Assembly: GCF_000949455.1 (NCBI RefSeq)
Contig: NZ_JXXK01000044.1
Span: 1 to 22,350 of the forward strand
DNA length: 22,350 nt
Source: Ruthenibacterium lactatiformans
GTDB lineage: Bacteria > Bacillota > Clostridia > Oscillospirales > Ruminococcaceae
Direction: 5' to 3'
The number at the start of each line of letters is the position of its first letter. Position 1 is the stretch's first letter. The position numbers were made by a program, and so were the translations under genes. The notes beneath the pieces were generated by a model. The model worked only from the letters and a program-made list of their open reading frames with translations. It made no database searches and had not been told where the DNA came from. This document shows, in pieces, positions 14,172 to 22,310 of the stretch.

Positions 14172-16415
14172 TCAGGTACGCTCTGCCTCCTGGCGTGCGA
14201 TGGCTTTCTCCAGCCGCTCGCACCAGGCGGCATGCTCCTCCTCGCGGGCCGCATCCGGCTGCGCGGGTAACTGCTTTTCGCATTCCTCCAGCTGCAGGCG
14301 CAGGCCGTCGGCCTTATCCGTGAAATACCGGATGGCTGTGATCGTCCCGGCCTCATCCCGAACATACATGCGTGGATACCAGTTCCACGTCTCGCCAAAG
14401 TCTTCGGAAACAAGCGACACATTCTCCAGCGTGATTCCATTCAGCGGCGTAAAGCAGCGAATCTCCGTTGTCGTCCCCTGCATGAAAATGCAGCAGCCAA
14501 GATACCCGCCATAGGGCGCATCGTGCAGCGCGGCGCGAAAGTCCAGCCGCTGCCACGTTTGGCCGCCGTCCACCGTGCGCAGCACGTTGGGCTGCGGAGT
14601 AAACCGCTCGCCCATTTCATACCCGGCGGTGATATATCCCACAGAAGCGTTCACAAAACGCGCCCGCCTGACGTGGGTATTCTCCGGCAGAGGAACGGGC
14701 CACCCCTGCACCGCCCCCCGCTCCAACGGCTTGTCGGGCGCGCCCTCGCAGCGCCAGAGCCAGAGCTTTGCTGTTTGGCTTTCACCCGTTCCGGCATATA
14801 CGCCCGTGATCAGATAGAACAGGTCGTCCCGAACGACCTCCATGCAGTATATGTTTTCAATCGGTGTGTTCTGCCCTTCACCCACCAGGTCCAGCGGTTG
14901 AGCCGTCCACTGTGCGCCGCCGTCGCGGGAGGTGTACAGCGTCACGCGGCCGGGGTGCTCCTCATCCGCATCACACGCTGCGGTAAACCACGCATCTTCC
15001 CGGGGCCAGTAACTGCCGCCGTACAGGATATTGCGTTTTCCCTCCCACCGGGGCGCGGGCGCGTACACCTCACTGCCGTCGGCGCTGTTGTAAGCCATCA
15101 CGCATTCGCCGTCCCGCCCCGGATAAACCGATGCGCCGTAAACCAGCCAGTGCTCCTTCACGTTTTCCATGGACCCGGCCTGCGCGGGCAGCGCCGCGGC
15201 CTTGGGCTCGCTTTCCGCGGATTTAACGGAAACCGGCGGCTGTTCGGCACTGCATGCCACAAAGCTGCCTGCCAGCGCAGCCAGGCAGAGGATGCAGGCC
15301 AGTGCCGCGCGGCCCGCGCGCTTTCCCGTCTTGCTGAAAATGGCCGAAAAGCGGCGCAGCATCATTTTTTTACCGGGCGCAAAGCAGGTGGTGAACGGCG
15401 CGGGCCTGCCGGCTCCCGCCTTCAAAGCGGCCAGCAGAGCTTCACCATAAGCCGCCCGGACAGGTGCTCCCAGCTTTGTTCCGTGTAGCACGGCTTCATC
15501 ACAGGCGAATTCCAGGTCCTTTTCGCACCGGCGCGCCAGCAGCCATACCGCCGGGTTATACCAATGTACGGCGCACGCAGACAGCAGCACCGCTTTGCAG
15601 ACGATATGTCCGCGCTTTATGTGCGTCAATTCATGGCGAAGCATCCATTCCAAAAGCAGGCTTTCACACAGGGCCTCCGGGACCAGCACCACCGGACGCA
15701 GCACGCCCACAGCCATGGGGCACGGCACGACGGCATTGGCATATATCCCCGGTGCGCGGCGCATACGCACCGCCCGGCAGGCCGCGGCGTGAGCCTTTTG
15801 CGCCGCAGAGCTTTCCATCGGCCGGTTCCAATGGAACGTGCGGGCGCGCCATACCGCATAATGCGCAAGGTGCCACAGCGCACATACGCCCACGCCCGCC
15901 AGCCACACAAAGCCGGCCAGCCGCGCCGGCGCAGGAAGAAGGGTCTCTCCGGAGCGGAGGACGGGAGTTTTGCGCGATGCTCCGGAAGCCTCCGTCCGCC
16001 CTTCCTCCTGTGCAGACGGCACGCCGGCATCCGGTTCCCGCGGCGCCGCCTGTGCTGTTCCAAAGGCTTCCTTTATTTCCGGTTCCGTATTTCTGTCGGA
16101 TGCCTGCGGTACGGACGCTACGCTTTCCCCCGTCCCCGCAGCCTGGCCCGGGGGCGCGCCGGCTGCCTGTGTTTCCCCTGCCCGCGCCGTATCCGGCAGC
16201 GAGGCGGGCAGCTCCAGCAGCAGTGGCTGAGGCGCGGGCGCAGGCAGCGGCGCCGCAAACGGAACCAGCAGGCGTACAGCCAGCGCCAGCCATACAATGC
16301 ACCGAAACCGCGCGGCATACCGCTTTTCCCAAAAAGGAGCCAGAGCCAGAAGTGCCAGCGCCGCTGCGCCCGTGGCAAGCCCCACGCCCGCGTATGCGAA
16401 CAAAAGCCGTTCCAT
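14172..16415 (-). CDS. BlaR1-like M56 metalloprotease with Asp-box (BNR-like) C-terminal domain
   Basis: A 747-residue membrane sensor-protease. N-terminal membrane helices are at about 4-28 and 37-55, followed by a long Ala/Pro/Glu-rich low-complexity insert (56-160), another helix (166-187), then the M56 core with zinc motif HELTH (261-265) and ELEFACDEAVLHG-type third-ligand region (301-312). A final helix (about 368-388) leads outside. In BlaR1/MecR1 the following domain is a penicillin-binding sensor; here residues 390-700 instead carry three Asp-box-like motifs, SRDGGAQW (496-503), TVDGGQTW (614-621) and SEDFGETW (670-677), suggesting a beta-propeller-like fold. No penicillin-binding SxxK/KTG signature was seen there. 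It likely senses an extracellular signal and inactivates the BlaI-like repressor. ATG 16415 overlaps the BlaI stop (TGATG), after GGGGTGA; an in-frame GTG one codon upstream is possible. Confidence 0.88.
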   Translation of the reverse strand: MERLLFAYAGVGLATGAAALALLALAPFWEKRYAARFRCIVWLALAVRLLVPFAAPLPAPAPQPLLLELPASLPDTARAGETQAAGAPPGQAAGTGESVASVPQASDRNTEPEIKEAFGTAQAAPREPDAGVPSAQEEGRTEASGASRKTPVLRSGETLLPAPARLAGFVWLAGVGVCALWHLAHYAVWRARTFHWNRPMESSAAQKAHAAACRAVRMRRAPGIYANAVVPCPMAVGVLRPVVLVPEALCESLLLEWMLRHELTHIKRGHIVCKAVLLSACAVHWYNPAVWLLARRCEKDLEFACDEAVLHGTKLGAPVRAAYGEALLAALKAGAGRPAPFTTCFAPGKKMMLRRFSAIFSKTGKRAGRAALACILCLAALAGSFVACSAEQPPVSVKSAESEPKAAALPAQAGSMENVKEHWLVYGASVYPGRDGECVMAYNSADGSEVYAPAPRWEGKRNILYGGSYWPREDAWFTAACDADEEHPGRVTLYTSRDGGAQWTAQPLDLVGEGQNTPIENIYCMEVVRDDLFYLITGVYAGTGESQTAKLWLWRCEGAPDKPLERGAVQGWPVPLPENTHVRRARFVNASVGYITAGYEMGERFTPQPNVLRTVDGGQTWQRLDFRAALHDAPYGGYLGCCIFMQGTTTEIRCFTPLNGITLENVSLVSEDFGETWNWYPRMYVRDEAGTITAIRYFTDKADGLRLQLEECEKQLPAQPDAAREEEHAAWCERLEKAIARQEAERT

Positions 16416-16801
16416 CACACGTCACCCCGCTTTGCCTTTTCCAGGTAATCCTCCAGTTCCGCGATGTCGTTGGGCGTCAGCGCGTCTGCGTCGTGCAGGG
16501 CCGCGATAAAATTGCGCGGCCTGCCGCCATACAGCGTCCCCAGCAGTGTCCGGCTCTCGGCGGCAAGGTATGCATCCTGCGTTACCAGCGCCCGGTACAG
16601 GTAACCCCTTCCCTGTTTTTCGCGGGCAATGAAGCCCTTTCCCTCCAGCCGGGCCAACAGAGCCACCACCGTTGTGGCCGCCCATTCCCTATGCGTCAGC
16701 GCCGCGTCCAGCTCCGGCCGCGTGAGCGGCGCGTCCGCGCGCCAAAGCGCCTGCATCACCGCCAGCTCGGAATCCGGCAGACGGCGCAGCTTTTCTTTCA
16801 T
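16415..16801 (-). CDS. BlaI/MecI-family repressor
   Basis: A 128-residue BlaI/MecI-type winged-helix repressor. LPDSELAVMQALWRADAPLTRPELDAAL (8-35) and TTVVALLARLEGKGFIAREKQGRGYLYRALV (43-73) are the DNA-binding domain with its wing. The C-terminal dimer helices follow. An Asn-Phe pair (97-98) lies where staphylococcal BlaI/MecI are cut (Asn101-Phe102, from literature as I recall it), consistent with control by proteolysis. GGGGG about eight bases before ATG 16801 supports the start. It is the first gene of the pair with the M56 protease and should repress its own operon through two dyads upstream of the gene. There is no beta-lactamase in the window. Confidence 0.93.
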   Translation of the reverse strand: MKEKLRRLPDSELAVMQALWRADAPLTRPELDAALTHREWAATTVVALLARLEGKGFIAREKQGRGYLYRALVTQDAYLAAESRTLLGTLYGGRPRNFIAALHDADALTPNDIAELEDYLEKAKRGDV

Positions 16802-16843
16802 TTTTTCGCCCCCTTCAGCATGCGGCAGATAACGCCGCTTTTA

Positions 16844-16895
16844 CTACATTTGTAGAAGACAATTTTATACTACACTTGTAGCAGATAAAAGTCAA
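16844..16895 (-). promoter_or_regulatory. BlaI-operon promoter with two BlaI-type operator dyads
   Basis: On the minus strand, TTGACT (16895-16890), a 17-base spacer and TAGTAT (16872-16867) form the promoter. Two dyads of the BlaI/MecI type (TACA-N2-TGTA core) are CTACACTTGTAG (16870-16881), overlapping the -10 and spacer, and CTACATTTGTAG (16844-16855), just downstream of the expected start of transcription; centres are 26 bases apart. Confidence 0.85.
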
Positions 16896-16906
16896 GCCCT
16901 GCCCAC

Positions 16907-16942
16907 AAAAAAGCGGCGGAAGCACGCAGATGCTTCCGCCGC
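16907..16942 (-). terminator. Intrinsic terminator after the DUF3267 gene
   Basis: A 12-bp stem (16913-16924 with 16931-16942, 6-base loop) is followed on the minus strand by six T's. It starts five bases past the DUF3267 stop and ends the glycosyltransferase operon just before the BlaI promoter. Confidence 0.92.
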
Positions 16943-16947
16943 ATATG

Positions 16948-17544
16948 TCATTGAGCCTGTACTTTACGCCCGCGGCTGTAAACCGTCATGTCCACTCCCG
17001 CGTCCCGCACAAGAATGTCCGGTGGCATTGCGGCAAAGCGCCATACCACATAAAAGTCTCCGGCCGCGCCCGCGATGTTGCCGATCTGGATCAAATAGAC
17101 CGTCCAAAACCACGGCGCGGGCACAAGCATGCACAGCGCCAGCAGCACCACGCCCCAAACGGCCACCGGCGCGAGCGCGATGATAAAATAGCGCTTCTTT
17201 GTAAAATAAGCTTCGCTGCCCGCATACGCGTACAGCCCGGTGAAGCCGTAGCGCACGGGCGCGCCGCTGAAATATTTCATACAGACGCCATGCACCAGTT
17301 CGTGCAGGACAACATATGCCGCATACCCGGCCGTCAGCATACCCAGGCGCAGAAAATAAAAGCCGAAGCCATCGTCCATACTGAACAGCGTGCGCAGCAG
17401 CACGATCCGGTTGCCCAAAAAGACCAACGGCAGCGCGATGAGCAGCGCCAGCCCGTTGATCAGCAGCGCCAGCCGCTTGTCCTTTTGCAGGTCGATGCTG
17501 CACAGCCCCGCATAGCCGTCGGGCAGCGTCAATGTTCCTCGCAT
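16948..17544 (-). CDS. DUF3267-family putative membrane zinc metalloprotease
   Basis: A 198-residue membrane protein with about four hydrophobic helices (28-47, 62-80, 120-142, 145-163). HELVHG (81-86) at the end of the second helix is an HExxH zinc motif, and YFSGAPVRYGFTGLYAYAGSEAYFTKKRYFIIALAP matches the layout of DUF3267 putative zincin peptidases. Its substrate is unknown; site-2-protease-like intramembrane or membrane-proximal cleavage is possible (inference). GAGGAG four bases before ATG 17544 sets the start. It lies 27 bases after the cyclo-ligase stop and is the last gene before the terminator. Confidence 0.85.
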   Translation of the reverse strand: MRGTLTLPDGYAGLCSIDLQKDKRLALLINGLALLIALPLVFLGNRIVLLRTLFSMDDGFGFYFLRLGMLTAGYAAYVVLHELVHGVCMKYFSGAPVRYGFTGLYAYAGSEAYFTKKRYFIIALAPVAVWGVVLLALCMLVPAPWFWTVYLIQIGNIAGAAGDFYVVWRFAAMPPDILVRDAGVDMTVYSRGRKVQAQ

Positions 17545-17571
17545 GTTGCTCCTCTCTTTCCGCGCGGCGCC

Positions 17572-18150
17572 TCAGCCGCCGCCCTTGCAGGCATACAGCG
17601 CGTCCTCCGTCAGTACAAAATCCGCACGCACGTCGTGGCATTCCCGGGGCAACACAGGCTCCAGCAGCGCCGCGCGGCACAGGGCGATCTTCACTGCGTT
17701 GCATGCCAACGGCAGAAAGCGGTCGTAATACCCGCCGCCATAACCCAGGCGCGTTCCATCCGGCGCGGCGGCAAGGCAGGGCAGCACGCACAGCGCCAAT
17801 CGCTGCGGAGGCACCTCCGGCGCACCGGCAGGCGGCTCCGGAATGCCGTAAGGCCCCGCCGGCGCAAGCTCCTCCAGGCTCCGCACGGCCCGCGCCTGCA
17901 TCATGCCCGGCCCCATGCACAGCGGTACGGCCAGCGTTTTGCCCGCCTCCAGCGCGGCGCGCAGAAGGGGCCGCGTGTCGATCTCGCCCCTGCGGCCCAC
18001 ATAACAGAACACGGAATCCGCCGCGGCCCAGGCGGGATGGGCCGTCAGCCGCCGGACGATGCCCTCGCCCGCCGCCTTATCATAAGCGGCGTCCAGCGCG
18101 GCGATGCGCGCTTTCATCACGCGGCGCAGCGCCGCCTTGGCGCTATCCAC
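17572..18150 (-). CDS. 5-formyltetrahydrofolate cyclo-ligase
   Basis: A 192-residue cytoplasmic enzyme that converts 5-formyltetrahydrofolate to 5,10-methenyltetrahydrofolate with ATP, returning the storage folate to the one-carbon pool. The signature LGYGGGYYDRFL (135-146) is intact; the N-terminal KAALRRVMKARIAAL and the region FCYVGRRGEIDTRPLLRAALEAGKTLAVPLC (48-78) also match. Length is normal. The start is a GTG at 18150 overlapping the end of the glycosyltransferase gene by eight bases, with no strong ribosome binding site, so coupling is likely. Its place after a glycosyltransferase seems to reflect operon packing, not pathway. Confidence 0.93.
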   Translation of the reverse strand: MDSAKAALRRVMKARIAALDAAYDKAAGEGIVRRLTAHPAWAAADSVFCYVGRRGEIDTRPLLRAALEAGKTLAVPLCMGPGMMQARAVRSLEELAPAGPYGIPEPPAGAPEVPPQRLALCVLPCLAAAPDGTRLGYGGGYYDRFLPLACNAVKIALCRAALLEPVLPRECHDVRADFVLTEDALYACKGGG

Positions 18151-19975
18151 GGGCCGGGACGCCCGGCACAGGGTCGTCCTTGGGCAGAGCGTCGCTCTCG
18201 GAAAAATCCTCCCGGTCCAGCGTCAGATTTGGGTTATAGAACGGGTCGCGCAGCAGCCTTTCGCCGTAGCGCCGCTTCATGCGGCGGCGCTCGCCCTCAA
18301 AGCGTTCCCTGGCCGGGCCTTTCGTGTCAAGGCCCCGGCTCTTGCTCTCATAGTGGTACAGCTCGGCGTAAGGCGTGAACAATACCCGATAGCCCAGCGC
18401 CCGCACGCGCAGGCAGAAATCCACGTCGTTGAACGCCACCGCAAAGCCCTCGTCCAAACCGCCCGCTTCATCGTACACCGCGGCCTTCACCAGCAGGCAC
18501 GCGGCCGTAACGGCAGAAAGATCCTGCACCGTAGCCGCGCGGAACATATAGCCGCTTCCGCCGCGCTTTGCGTATTTGTGGCTGTGGCCCGCATAGCCGC
18601 CCAGCCCTACGATCACGCCCGCATGCTGGATGGTATCGTCCGGATAATACAGCTTCGCGCCCACGATGCCCACGCCCGGCTGCGCGCACAGGGCCAGCAT
18701 CTCGCCCAGCCATGTGCCGTTGATGACTTCCACGTCATTGTTGAGCAGCAGCAGATATTCGCCCCGGGCGGCCTTACGGCCGAAATTGTTGATGGCACTG
18801 AAATTGAAACCGCCCTCGTACGTCACGACGCGACAGTTGGGATGCTGCTTTTGCAGCTCCCGATAATAGTCAAAGGTGGCGGGCTCCACGGAATTGTTCT
18901 CGACGACAAGGACCTCATAGTTGGGATACGCCGTTTTGGTGAAGATGGACGTCAGCGCCTTGCGCAGATCGTCCGCGTGGTCCTTGTTCGGGATGAGGAT
19001 GGAGACAAGCGGATTTCCCTCGACGGCATACTCCACCTTGTAGGTGCTTGGAAACAAGCCGTCCGCCACCGCGCCCTTTGCGCCCGTGCGCGCCAGATGC
19101 CCCGCAACGGCGCGTTTGGCCGCCGCAGCCACATAGGGCTTCGCCCCTGTGCCGCCGGAGGTGGAGCCCTCGTGCACACGCCAGTAATACAGCACCTTGG
19201 GAACATGCACAGGCACGGCCCGCTCGCTCAGCTTCAGGAACAGGTCATGGTCCTGGCTGCCGTCACAGGCAGGGTCCAGCCCTCCCACAGCGTCGAACAG
19301 AGCCTTTTGGAACACGGAAAAATGGCAGATGTAATTGCAGCAGTTGAGGTAATCCGGCGCAAAATCCGGTTTGAAGTGGCCTGCCGTGGGCCGGCGCATG
19401 TCCGAAGTGAACAACGCCTCGTCGCTGTACAGAAACGCCGCGCCCGTCTCGTGGGCGGCCTTCATCATCTCGTATACCGCATGAGGCGCCAGCACGTCGT
19501 CGTGGTCGGCAAGGCCCAGGTACTCCCCGGCGGCCAGCGCGGCGGCGGCGTTGGTGTTGGCCGAGATGCCTTTGTTTTCCACCTTCGTATATACGATACG
19601 CGCATCCCGGGCCTGATAGGCGCGCACCGTTTGCGCCACGTCACCGTGGGCCGCGTCGCTGGCGTCGGCCAGGCAGAGCTGCCAATTCGGGCAGGTCTGG
19701 CCCAACACGCTGTCCAGCAGCTGGCGCAGGTATTTCTGCGGCGTATTGTACAAAGGTACGCAGATGCTCACCGCAGGCCAGCCCAGCGCGCCGTAATCCA
19801 GCGCGCGCTGGGCCGCCAGCGTTTCCTTTTGGGGCAGAAAACGCCCTTTTTTGCTGCCGAAGCGCCGCTTCAAAAATGCCGCCGAACGCTTGAGCGTGGG
19901 GCCGAAGCCATCCGTGCGCACCGTCTGGGCAAAGAAGCCCGCCAGCTCCCGCATGCGCTTGATTTTCAAATTCAT
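18143..19975 (-). CDS. Tandem-domain GT2 family glycosyltransferase (copy 2)
   Basis: A 610-residue protein with two GT-A/GT2 domains. Domain 1 (about 67-290) starts VSICVPLYNTPQKYLRQLLDSVLGQT and has the nucleotide-sugar motif LADHDDVLAPHAVYEMM (Asp159, Asp160) and QDHDLFLKLSERA. Domain 2 (about 323-545) starts VSILIPNKDHADDLRKALTSI, with LLNNDVEVING (Asp414) and FNDVDFCLRV (511-523). About 60 N-terminal basic residues precede it and no membrane helix is evident. Such double GT2 proteins act on cell-surface polysaccharides, rhamnan or O-antigen-like glycans. The acceptor and donor cannot be read from sequence. The frame is open upstream, but AAGGAG seven bases before ATG 19975 is decisive. 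It is paralogous to the next glycosyltransferase upstream in the operon. Confidence 0.92.
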   Translation of the reverse strand: MNLKIKRMRELAGFFAQTVRTDGFGPTLKRSAAFLKRRFGSKKGRFLPQKETLAAQRALDYGALGWPAVSICVPLYNTPQKYLRQLLDSVLGQTCPNWQLCLADASDAAHGDVAQTVRAYQARDARIVYTKVENKGISANTNAAAALAAGEYLGLADHDDVLAPHAVYEMMKAAHETGAAFLYSDEALFTSDMRRPTAGHFKPDFAPDYLNCCNYICHFSVFQKALFDAVGGLDPACDGSQDHDLFLKLSERAVPVHVPKVLYYWRVHEGSTSGGTGAKPYVAAAAKRAVAGHLARTGAKGAVADGLFPSTYKVEYAVEGNPLVSILIPNKDHADDLRKALTSIFTKTAYPNYEVLVVENNSVEPATFDYYRELQKQHPNCRVVTYEGGFNFSAINNFGRKAARGEYLLLLNNDVEVINGTWLGEMLALCAQPGVGIVGAKLYYPDDTIQHAGVIVGLGGYAGHSHKYAKRGGSGYMFRAATVQDLSAVTAACLLVKAAVYDEAGGLDEGFAVAFNDVDFCLRVRALGYRVLFTPYAELYHYESKSRGLDTKGPARERFEGERRRMKRRYGERLLRDPFYNPNLTLDREDFSESDALPKDDPVPGVPARG

Positions 19976-20216
19976 GGATAATCTCCTTTTTAACAATGGC
20001 CAGCCTTGCCTTTTATGCGCCGCCGTGAAGCGCTTTGCGCGGCCGTTCAAACAGCGCTGCGGGCCAAAGGCCGTCCCTTTATGGACTATGAACGCGCCCC
20101 GAACCGGCGCGGCACAAAGACGCACGCGGCCCGGTTCCCGCATCCGCCGCTGCGCAGGCAATGCCGCAAGCGGGGCCCTGCAGCTCTTTCAGGTCGCGTA
20201 TTTTGTATAATTTTCT
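19976..20216 (-). other. Leader between the two glycosyltransferase genes
   Basis: This 241-base gap holds no supported gene. On the minus strand it can form a 7-bp GAACCGG/CCGGTTC hairpin (20101-20107, 20131-20137) and AGCGCT blocks at 20029-20034 and 20053-20058 that are mutually complementary. No T-tract terminator and no convincing promoter was seen. The GC richness makes chance pairing likely. Confidence 0.4.
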
Positions 20217-22085
20217 TCATTTATACCCATAGTTTTCATATAGGAGCGTAAAATGCGGATTATAATACGGGTCGCCCTGCTGCATCAGTCCAGCGTATCT
20301 GGCACAAAAGCGCGCTTTTTCCCTTTCGTACCGGGCCTGCTTCTCGCCGCCCGCGCGGGTATCGTCGCCCCGGCTCTTGCTCTCATGGTGCACCGCCGCC
20401 GCAAAGGGCGTCATTACGTTCAGCAGCCCGCTCTGCCACAGCCGCAGGCAAAAGTCCACGTCATTGTACGCTACGGCGAAATTTTCTTCGTCCAGCCCGC
20501 CGAAGCGGTCGTAAAGCTCTTTTTTCACCATCAGGCACGCGCCCGTCACCGCGCACATATTCTGCGTGGTCGCAAGGCGGTACATATCGCCGCCGCTGTC
20601 CCGCGGGTGGCCCTTATGGCTGTGTCCGGCGCTGCCGCCCAAACCGATGAATACGCCCGCGTGCTGGATGGTTCCGTCGGGGTAAAAAAGCTTCGCGCCC
20701 ACGGCTCCCACGTCCGGCCGCTGGGAATAAGACAGCAGCTCCCGCACGAAGCCGGGCGTTTCCACCTGGATGTCGTTATTCAGCAGCAGCAGGTGTTCGC
20801 CCGTGGCATGCCGCGCGCCGAAATTGTTGATGGCGCTGAAATTGAAGCCGCCTTTGTAGGTGAGCACGCGGCAGTTCGGGTACTGCTGCTGTGCCCGCCC
20901 GTAACAGGCGAACGTTTCGGCCTGTGTGGAATTGTTTTCCAGCACCAGCACCTCCAGATCGTCCCAGCCGGCGTTCCGGTACAGGCTTTCCAGACAGCGG
21001 GCCAGGTCCTCCGAATGGTCCTTGTTGGGGATAAGCACCGTCACGCGGCCGGGCCGCGTGACGTCATACCGGGTGTGGTATGCGCCGGGGCTGCCGGGAA
21101 CGGGTTCCACGCGGCCGGGCATGCCCAGGCGCAGAAGCTGGGCCTCCACCGCCGCCGCGCCCGCCGCCAGCGCATAAGGCTTTGCCTGCATGCCGCTGGC
21201 GGTGGAGCCGCCGTGCCCGCGCCACCAATACAGCACTTTGGGAACGTGCGCCACCTTTTGGGCGCGCTCCGTCAAGCGCAGGATCAGGTCGAAATCCTGC
21301 GCGCCGTCAAATTCCGCGCGTTCGCCGCCGCCCGCCGCCGCCAGCAGCGCACGGCTGAATACGGCCAGATGCGTGATGTAATTGCAGCCGCGCAGCGTGT
21401 CGGGGGAAAAGTCCGGCTTGAAATGGTATTCGCCCAGCTTTTTCAGCGTGGAATCCAGCACGATCTCATCCGAATAAACAAAGTCCGCCCCCTGCTCGTT
21501 GACGGCTTTCACCGCCTCGTACAGCGCATTGGGGGTGAGCACGTCGTCGTGGTCCAGCAAAGCGATATACTCTCCCTGTGCCGCCGCAAGGGCCGCGTTG
21601 GTGTTTTCGGCAATGCCGCCGTTTTTGGCAAGGCGGATATAATGCACGCGCGCGTCCCGCACGGCACGCACAGCCTTTTCCACCTCACCGTGGGCCGCGT
21701 CGGATGCGTCCGTCAGCACCAGCTCCAGGCCGGCGTAGGTCTGGCCCAGCACGCTCCGCATCATTTCGCGCAAAAATTTGGGCGGCGTATTGTACAACGG
21801 CACCACCACCGACACAAGCGGCATGCGGGCAAAGCGCGCCGCGCGCTGGGCCTTAAGCTCCCGGCGCAGCGGGATGTCGGCGCGGAAACGCCACACCTCG
21901 CCCTTTGTCATCAGGCTGATGCGGAACGACGCCTCGCGCCACAGCGCCTCGGCGCCGCGCTCCCGCAGGCAGGCGGCGGCGCGGCGGGCAAGGCTTGCAA
22001 AATGAGCCGGGCGCGCCGTGCGGCGCAGAGCTTTTGCAAAGGAATCGTGCTCCGCCGGGTTTTTGGGGGTATTTTCTTCTGGCAT
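20217..22085 (-). CDS. Tandem-domain GT2 family glycosyltransferase (copy 1)
   Basis: A 622-residue paralogue of the next glycosyltransferase with the same two-domain plan. Domain 1 (about 91-300) has VSVVVPLYNTPPKFLREMMRSVLGQT, LLDHDDVLTPNALYEAV (Asp180, Asp181) and AQDFDLILRLTERA. Domain 2 (about 347-570) has VTVLIPNKDHSEDLARCLESLYR, LLNNDIQVETPGF (Asp438) and YNDVDFCLRLW. Both proteins share NCRV(V/L)TY-x-GGFNFSAINNFG, DGTIQHAGV-like and ESKSRG-DT motifs. The 80-residue basic N-terminus could associate with the membrane surface. A cell-surface polysaccharide role is inferred from family. ATG 22085 follows GGAAAGGGAT about 10 bases upstream. The start lies 27 bases downstream of a structured leader. 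Confidence 0.92.
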   Translation of the reverse strand: MPEENTPKNPAEHDSFAKALRRTARPAHFASLARRAAACLRERGAEALWREASFRISLMTKGEVWRFRADIPLRRELKAQRAARFARMPLVSVVVPLYNTPPKFLREMMRSVLGQTYAGLELVLTDASDAAHGEVEKAVRAVRDARVHYIRLAKNGGIAENTNAALAAAQGEYIALLDHDDVLTPNALYEAVKAVNEQGADFVYSDEIVLDSTLKKLGEYHFKPDFSPDTLRGCNYITHLAVFSRALLAAAGGGERAEFDGAQDFDLILRLTERAQKVAHVPKVLYWWRGHGGSTASGMQAKPYALAAGAAAVEAQLLRLGMPGRVEPVPGSPGAYHTRYDVTRPGRVTVLIPNKDHSEDLARCLESLYRNAGWDDLEVLVLENNSTQAETFACYGRAQQQYPNCRVLTYKGGFNFSAINNFGARHATGEHLLLLNNDIQVETPGFVRELLSYSQRPDVGAVGAKLFYPDGTIQHAGVFIGLGGSAGHSHKGHPRDSGGDMYRLATTQNMCAVTGACLMVKKELYDRFGGLDEENFAVAYNDVDFCLRLWQSGLLNVMTPFAAAVHHESKSRGDDTRAGGEKQARYEREKARFCARYAGLMQQGDPYYNPHFTLLYENYGYK

Positions 22086-22112
22086 ACGGCTTATCCCTTT
22101 CCGGTTTCATCG

Positions 22113-22229
22113 AAGACAGACCGCACAATTTACACCCTGAGCTTCAGGCACTGTGCCGCCATGGCTCTCCGCCATGTTTCGCAAAAATCTCATTGCGCTG
22201 TCGGCGTCGGAATTGTGCGGTACCGTCTT
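22113..22229 (-). ncRNA. Candidate structured leader RNA upstream of the glycosyltransferase operon
   Basis: Read as minus-strand RNA, 22229-22211 pairs with 22130-22113 in an 18-bp helix with one G-U pair and one bulged U (22222). Inside it are three hairpins: 22197-22193 with 22184-22180 (5 bp), 22176-22171 with 22165-22160 (6 bp, GGAGA loop) and 22148-22144 with 22140-22136 (5 bp). The G-U pair would be an A-C mismatch in the plus-strand RNA, which favours the minus strand. No known Rfam class is recognised. A short mobile palindromic element is the main alternative. Confidence 0.45.
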
Positions 22230-22310
22230 ATGACGCGGCGCGGCCCGGGCGGATGCGCCGGCCCCGCGGCCCGCGCCGGCCGCCGAGAGCCGCGCCGGTG
22301 ATGTGCGCCT
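22230..22310. other. Extremely GC-rich spacer with GCGCCGGC repeats
   Basis: About 80 bases are almost entirely G and C, with repeated GCGCCGG blocks near 22255, 22273 and 22291. No promoter, terminator or gene is evident in it. Confidence 0.5.

Noticed and set aside
18104..19981. Long plus-strand open frame antisense to the second glycosyltransferase
   Set aside because: Same reason: a mirror frame in GC-rich DNA with no recognisable domain.
20253..22301. Long plus-strand open frame antisense to the glycosyltransferase
   Set aside because: Low-complexity composition typical of the reverse frame of a GC-rich gene; no start signal or domain, while the minus strand has clear GT2 motifs.
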